A stretch of 9,865 nucleotides of DNA, taken from NCBI GenBank assembly GCA_945872225.1, contig CAMBZK010000032.1, positions 1-9,865 of the forward strand. The letters are read 5' to 3'. Below, in pieces: positions 7,336 through 9,865 of this stretch (within the stretch, counting starts at the first letter, position 1; the number at the start of each line of letters is the position of its first letter). The notes under the pieces were generated by a model. The model had not been told where the DNA came from. It saw only the letters and a list, made by a program, of their open reading frames with translations, and did no database searches. This DNA comes from a candidate division TM6 bacterium UASB124 (lineage in GTDB: Bacteria; Babelota; Babeliae; Babelales; RVW-14). A program made the position numbers and the translations under genes.

Positions 7336-7377
7336 AGCCCTGGTATTAATCACCATAACCCTTGGTTGAGCAAAAAC

Positions 7378-8010
7378 ATGACAAATATATTTGATGAAGA
7401 AAAAAATGAGATAACGCCAGTTGTCACTGAAAGTACTCCTGATGGTCAATCTCCGGAGCTTACGGATAGTGAAATAGCTGCAGAGCGTCAAAAAATGTAT
7501 GATGAAGTTACGCAAAAAATTCCTACAGCTCCTTTGCATGGTGAATTAAAAGTATCGTTGGATCGCGCTGTTGAGGCATTGCATAGCTTGAAGCAAGAGA
7601 TTGCTGAGAAGAAGCAAGGCGCTATTGAAAAGCGACAATTAATTCGCGAAAAAGTAATGGCTCTGTGTGATTCAGGCAAAGTAAATGTTGATGCATCAGA
7701 GTTTGAAAAATCTGATGTCAGCGTGCAGGAGTTTGTTGCTCTTCTTGATCGTATGATCGAAGAAGTTGATACGGACTATGTCTACTATAAAGAGCTAGCT
7801 TCTGATCAACCACCAGTGACCATGATTGTATTCAAAGTAGAGCGCAGTGGCTTTGAAGAGGTTATTAAAGAGCGAATAGAAATGATTAAGCGCTATGTGA
7901 AAACAGCAAGGCGTGATTTGGCTGTGAGCTATTCGCGCTATTGTTATGGCTTTGAAGCGCAAATCAGACAGATTCTTTTTGTTGAGCAAGTGCTCATGAA
8001 AAAAAACTAG
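7378..8010 (+). CDS. Hypothetical acidic, helix-rich protein
   Basis: This is a 210-residue protein from the ATG at 7378; a TTG at 7366 would add four residues. Neither has a clear Shine-Dalgarno sequence. I do not recognise a family. Residues 1-35 are acidic and rich in Thr, Pro and Ser and look disordered. Residues 55-98 are charged and heptad-like (for example LDRAVEALHSLKQEIAEKKQ), suggesting a coiled coil. A second helical stretch covers about 115-140, and a final one from 158 to the end is rich in Arg, Lys and aromatic residues (RYVKTARRDLAVSYSRYCY). There is no signal peptide, membrane segment or nucleotide-binding motif. It sits 72 bases upstream of galE on the same strand and may share its transcript. 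A scaffold, adaptor or effector role is possible, but nothing in the sequence fixes it. Confidence 0.7.
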   Translation: MTNIFDEEKNEITPVVTESTPDGQSPELTDSEIAAERQKMYDEVTQKIPTAPLHGELKVSLDRAVEALHSLKQEIAEKKQGAIEKRQLIREKVMALCDSGKVNVDASEFEKSDVSVQEFVALLDRMIEEVDTDYVYYKELASDQPPVTMIVFKVERSGFEEVIKERIEMIKRYVKTARRDLAVSYSRYCYGFEAQIRQILFVEQVLMKKN

Positions 8011-8023
8011 TAACAGGCGAGTG

Positions 8024-8052
8024 CCCGCTTTTATCCACGTGTTAAAGGCGGG
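8024..8052 (+). other. Stem-loop between the helical-protein gene and galE
   Basis: CCCGCTTTTA (8024-8033) pairs with TAAAGGCGGG (8043-8052) over ten positions with one G-T pair, enclosing a 9-base loop. No T-run follows, so it is not a standard terminator. It ends 30 bases before the galE start and could attenuate transcription or protect mRNA. Confidence 0.4.
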
Positions 8053-8082
8053 TGCCGAGTATTGCTGATCGGAAGCCGTGTC

Positions 8083-9093
8083 ATGCGAATGATTTTGTTG
8101 CTTGGTGGTGCTGGATTTGTTGGATCATGTGTTGCGCACAATCTTTTGCAGCAGCGGTATGGCCTAGTTATTATTGATCTATTTCTTCATCATCAGTCTG
8201 TGGTGCTTCCTGGGGCCGTTATTATACGGGGTGATTTTGGCGATGAGCAGCTGCTCAAAACTATATTTACCACGTATGATATTGCTGCAGTAATGCATTT
8301 TGCAGCGTACATTGAAGTTGGCCGGTCAGTGCATGAGCCAGCGGCTTTTTATGAAAACAATGTCGTTAAAACCAAGCGCTTGTTTGACGTTATGCTTGCG
8401 TATGGCGTAAAAAGAATAGTGTTTTCTTCTTCGTGTGCCATTTATGCACCCTTGTTTAGCGCCGAAAAACTTACTGAATCCCATCAGCTTAATCCGCTCA
8501 GTCCCTACGGCAAGACGAAGTGTGCGGTAGAATTTTTGCTGCAAGATTACGCGGTTGCCTATAATTTTTCGTATGTCTCACTACGCTATTTTAATGCAGC
8601 AGGCGCATTGCCTGAGCATAATCTTGGTGAGCAGCACAATCCTGAAACGCATGTTATCCCCTTATTATTTAAAGCCTGTGAGCGGCAAGAGCCGTTTACT
8701 ATTTTTGGTGATGATTATCCAACGCCTGATGGCTCTTGTGTCCGTGACTATATTCATGTTCGTGATCTTGCTCGAGTACACACAAAAGCTTTGCAGTACT
8801 TACTTACAGGGGGTGCTGCGCTTGCTTGCAATGTTGGCTCAGGAGTTGGTCATTCCGTGAAGGAGCTTGTTGCCGTTGCCTCAGGTATTTGTGGGCAGCC
8901 TCTTGCGACCGTTATAAAACCACGACGAGCTGGCGATGTTCCATTTCTTGTTGCGGATGTTTCACGCGTACAAGATCTCTTGGATTGGCGTGCAGAAGCG
9001 TCGCTTCCACAAATTATTGATGACGCATGGCAATTTTATCAAAGAAAACAGTTGAAAAATAATGCGGCTGCGTTAAATCTAGAAAATTCATAA
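8083..9093 (+). CDS. galE: UDP-glucose/UDP-hexose 4-epimerase, GalE-type SDR
   Basis: This is a 336-residue extended short-chain dehydrogenase/reductase. It interconverts UDP-glucose and UDP-galactose (or their N-acetyl forms) with tightly bound NAD. The ATG at 8083 is chosen because GGAAG (8071-8075) lies 7 bases upstream; an in-frame TTG at 8062 lacks such a site. LLLGGAGFVGS at 5-15 is the NAD-binding loop and D32 the ribose-binding acid. FAAYIEVGRSV (73-83), the catalytic SSS (115-117) and Y142-x-x-x-K146 (in SPYGKTK) follow. RYFNAAGA at 168-175 and DYPTPDGSCVRDYIHVRDLA at 211-230 are diagnostic of GalE. The residue matching E. coli Y299, which controls N-acetyl-sugar use, appears to be Leu (L289, in GDVPFLVAD), so substrate choice is open. 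The GT39-like gene starts 25 bases downstream, so the epimerase probably feeds glycan assembly. Confidence 0.92.
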   Translation: MRMILLLGGAGFVGSCVAHNLLQQRYGLVIIDLFLHHQSVVLPGAVIIRGDFGDEQLLKTIFTTYDIAAVMHFAAYIEVGRSVHEPAAFYENNVVKTKRLFDVMLAYGVKRIVFSSSCAIYAPLFSAEKLTESHQLNPLSPYGKTKCAVEFLLQDYAVAYNFSYVSLRYFNAAGALPEHNLGEQHNPETHVIPLLFKACERQEPFTIFGDDYPTPDGSCVRDYIHVRDLARVHTKALQYLLTGGAALACNVGSGVGHSVKELVAVASGICGQPLATVIKPRRAGDVPFLVADVSRVQDLLDWRAEASLPQIIDDAWQFYQRKQLKNNAAALNLENS

Positions 9094-9106
9094 TCCACCA
9101 ATTAAA

Positions 9107-9112
9107 AAGGAG
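9107..9112 (+). promoter_or_regulatory. Strong Shine-Dalgarno site fixing the start of the last gene
   Basis: AAGGAG with 6 bases to the ATG at 9119 is the best ribosome-binding site in the window and decides this start. Confidence 0.8.
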
Positions 9113-9118
9113 TGTGGG

Positions 9119-9865
9119 ATGAGTATCGCAGCAAAGAAGCATGCTTGGGTTGTAGGTTTAATTTTTGCATTAGGCCTACTGGTAAGGGTATTGGTATTCA
9201 ATGGCTATCTGCGGCATGATGCTAATTATTGGCAGGTAGACTCCTTAGCCTATCAGTCTATTGCAAAAGGTATTGCTGCAGGCAAGGGCATTAGTACAAG
9301 TACGGGAGTTCCAAATTTTCATCGGTTGCCTGGTTATCCACTTTATTTATCTATTTTTAATAAATGTTTTGGCCAATCCCCAGAACCGGCACTGTGGGTG
9401 CAAATTGTCTTGGGTGCATTGATTCCAGTGCTCATTTTCTTTCTTGCGCTGACGTTATTTCCAGCGCAAACCCTTCTTGCTCCTGCGGCTGGTCTTTATA
9501 GTGCATTGCATCTTGGGTTTGTTTTGTACAGTGGTTTTTTGATGACAGAGACGCTGTTTATACTTTTTTTCCTAGGGTTTTTATTACTGTTTTTTGCACA
9601 TTGTGATAATCCGAAGCGATTAGCAATGGCAGGAGTCCTTCTTGGCATTGCATCGCTTATTCGCCCCGTTGGTCACTATCTGATTGTTTTGGCCATAATC
9701 ATTTTAATGCTGCAAAAAACACATTTGCCCGTAAAAATACGTAACAGTGTGCTGATGTTTCTTGCCTGGCTTGTTCCTGTTTCTGTGTGGCTTGCTAGAA
9801 ATTATTTATTGCTTGGGCATCTTTTCTTTCATACCTTGCCAGGGGGGCATTTTCTTAGCCTTTCT
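9119..9865 (+). CDS. GT39/ArnT-like membrane glycosyltransferase, 3' end outside window (partial)
   Basis: An open frame runs from the ATG at 9119 to the last base, showing 249 residues and no stop. The first membrane helix is about residues 8-28 (HAWVVGLIFALGLLVRVLVF). It is followed by a loop with VDSLAYQSIAKGI, the D-x-x-x-Y pattern near the catalytic acid of lipid-linked-sugar transferases, and by NFHRLPGYPLYLSIF, matching the conserved R-x-PGYP element. Further hydrophobic segments lie near 92-113 and 120-158, with SGFLMTETLF between them. GIASLIRPVGHYL (about 176-188) is the R-P element common in the PMT_2 group. Such enzymes move a sugar from a polyprenyl-phosphate carrier to a lipid or protein acceptor on the periplasmic face. 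It is in one operon with galE. Donor and acceptor are not readable. The usual family length is about 450-600 residues, so roughly half is missing. Confidence 0.82.
   Translation, partial: MSIAAKKHAWVVGLIFALGLLVRVLVFNGYLRHDANYWQVDSLAYQSIAKGIAAGKGISTSTGVPNFHRLPGYPLYLSIFNKCFGQSPEPALWVQIVLGALIPVLIFFLALTLFPAQTLLAPAAGLYSALHLGFVLYSGFLMTETLFILFFLGFLLLFFAHCDNPKRLAMAGVLLGIASLIRPVGHYLIVLAIIILMLQKTHLPVKIRNSVLMFLAWLVPVSVWLARNYLLLGHLFFHTLPGGHFLSLS

Larger units (their letters stand above)
6802..7377. other. Divergent intergenic region between murE and the helical-protein gene
   Basis: These 576 bases have no convincing gene on either strand. They separate leftward murE from the rightward gene at 7378. The stretch is AT-rich and contains two inverted repeats and candidate promoters listed separately. 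For murE, the minus strand shows AAAGG before the start and TATTAT at 6826-6821, without a clear -35; a TTGCAA (6912-6907) with TAAATT 17 bases downstream is another weak option. A 55-codon reading frame at 7202-7369 has an ATG but no ribosome-binding site and is not called as a gene. I see no tRNA or rRNA here. Confidence 0.6.

Noticed and set aside
7202..7369. Possible 55-residue small gene before the helical-protein gene
   Set aside because: It has an ATG but no ribosome-binding site and no recognisable features, and the length is within chance. It overlaps only the alternative TTG of the next gene.
7168..7539. Leftward 123-residue reading frame across the intergenic region
   Set aside because: It runs antisense over the start of the helical-protein gene, with no ribosome-binding site or recognisable motif.
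1..9865. CRISPR array, insertion sequence, tRNA or rRNA
   Set aside because: No regularly spaced repeats, transposase-like protein, cloverleaf or conserved rRNA stretch was seen on reading both strands.

Overview
The window reads as a bacterial chromosome segment of moderate-to-low GC, dense in cell-surface glycan genes. My best guess is an intracellular, Candidatus Dependentiae (TM6)-like bacterium with a Gram-negative-type envelope. The evidence is a meso-diaminopimelate-type MurE, a cluster of unrelated glycosyltransferases that mostly begin with signal-peptide-like sequences, and the resemblance of several proteins to ones I recall from that phylum. The taxonomic call is inference (about 0.5-0.6). 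I see no mobile element, CRISPR array, rRNA or tRNA.

Layout. (1) Positions 1-4448 carry four rightward genes: the 3' part of a fucosyltransferase-like glycosyltransferase that enters from the left edge, an exostosin-like glycosyltransferase, a family-2 glycosyltransferase, and a polysaccharide pyruvyl-transferase-family protein. (2) Positions 4560-6801 are a leftward pair: murE, followed 22 bases later by a SAM-dependent methyltransferase gene. The methyltransferase is broken by two opposite single-base frameshifts and is recovered here as one 257-residue product. (3) Positions 6802-7377 are a non-coding divergent intergenic region holding a perfect 24-bp-arm inverted repeat, a second small inverted repeat and candidate promoters. 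(4) Positions 7378-9865 carry rightward genes: a helical, acidic protein of unknown function, a GalE-type UDP-sugar 4-epimerase, and the first 249 residues of a membrane GT39/ArnT-like glycosyltransferase running off the right edge.

How they may work together. GalE would supply a UDP-hexose. The transferases would build a sugar chain, and the pyruvyl transferase and methyltransferase could cap or decorate it. The GT39-like enzyme would transfer a sugar from a lipid carrier on the outer side of the inner membrane. MurE makes the peptidoglycan stem peptide. The oddity is that enzymes expected in the cytoplasm (GT47-like, GT2, pyruvyl transferase, methyltransferase) each start with a hydrophobic, signal-peptide-like segment. 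This suggests action across the membrane, in the envelope or possibly in a host cell. That is the most interesting hypothesis in the window and it is not proven by sequence.
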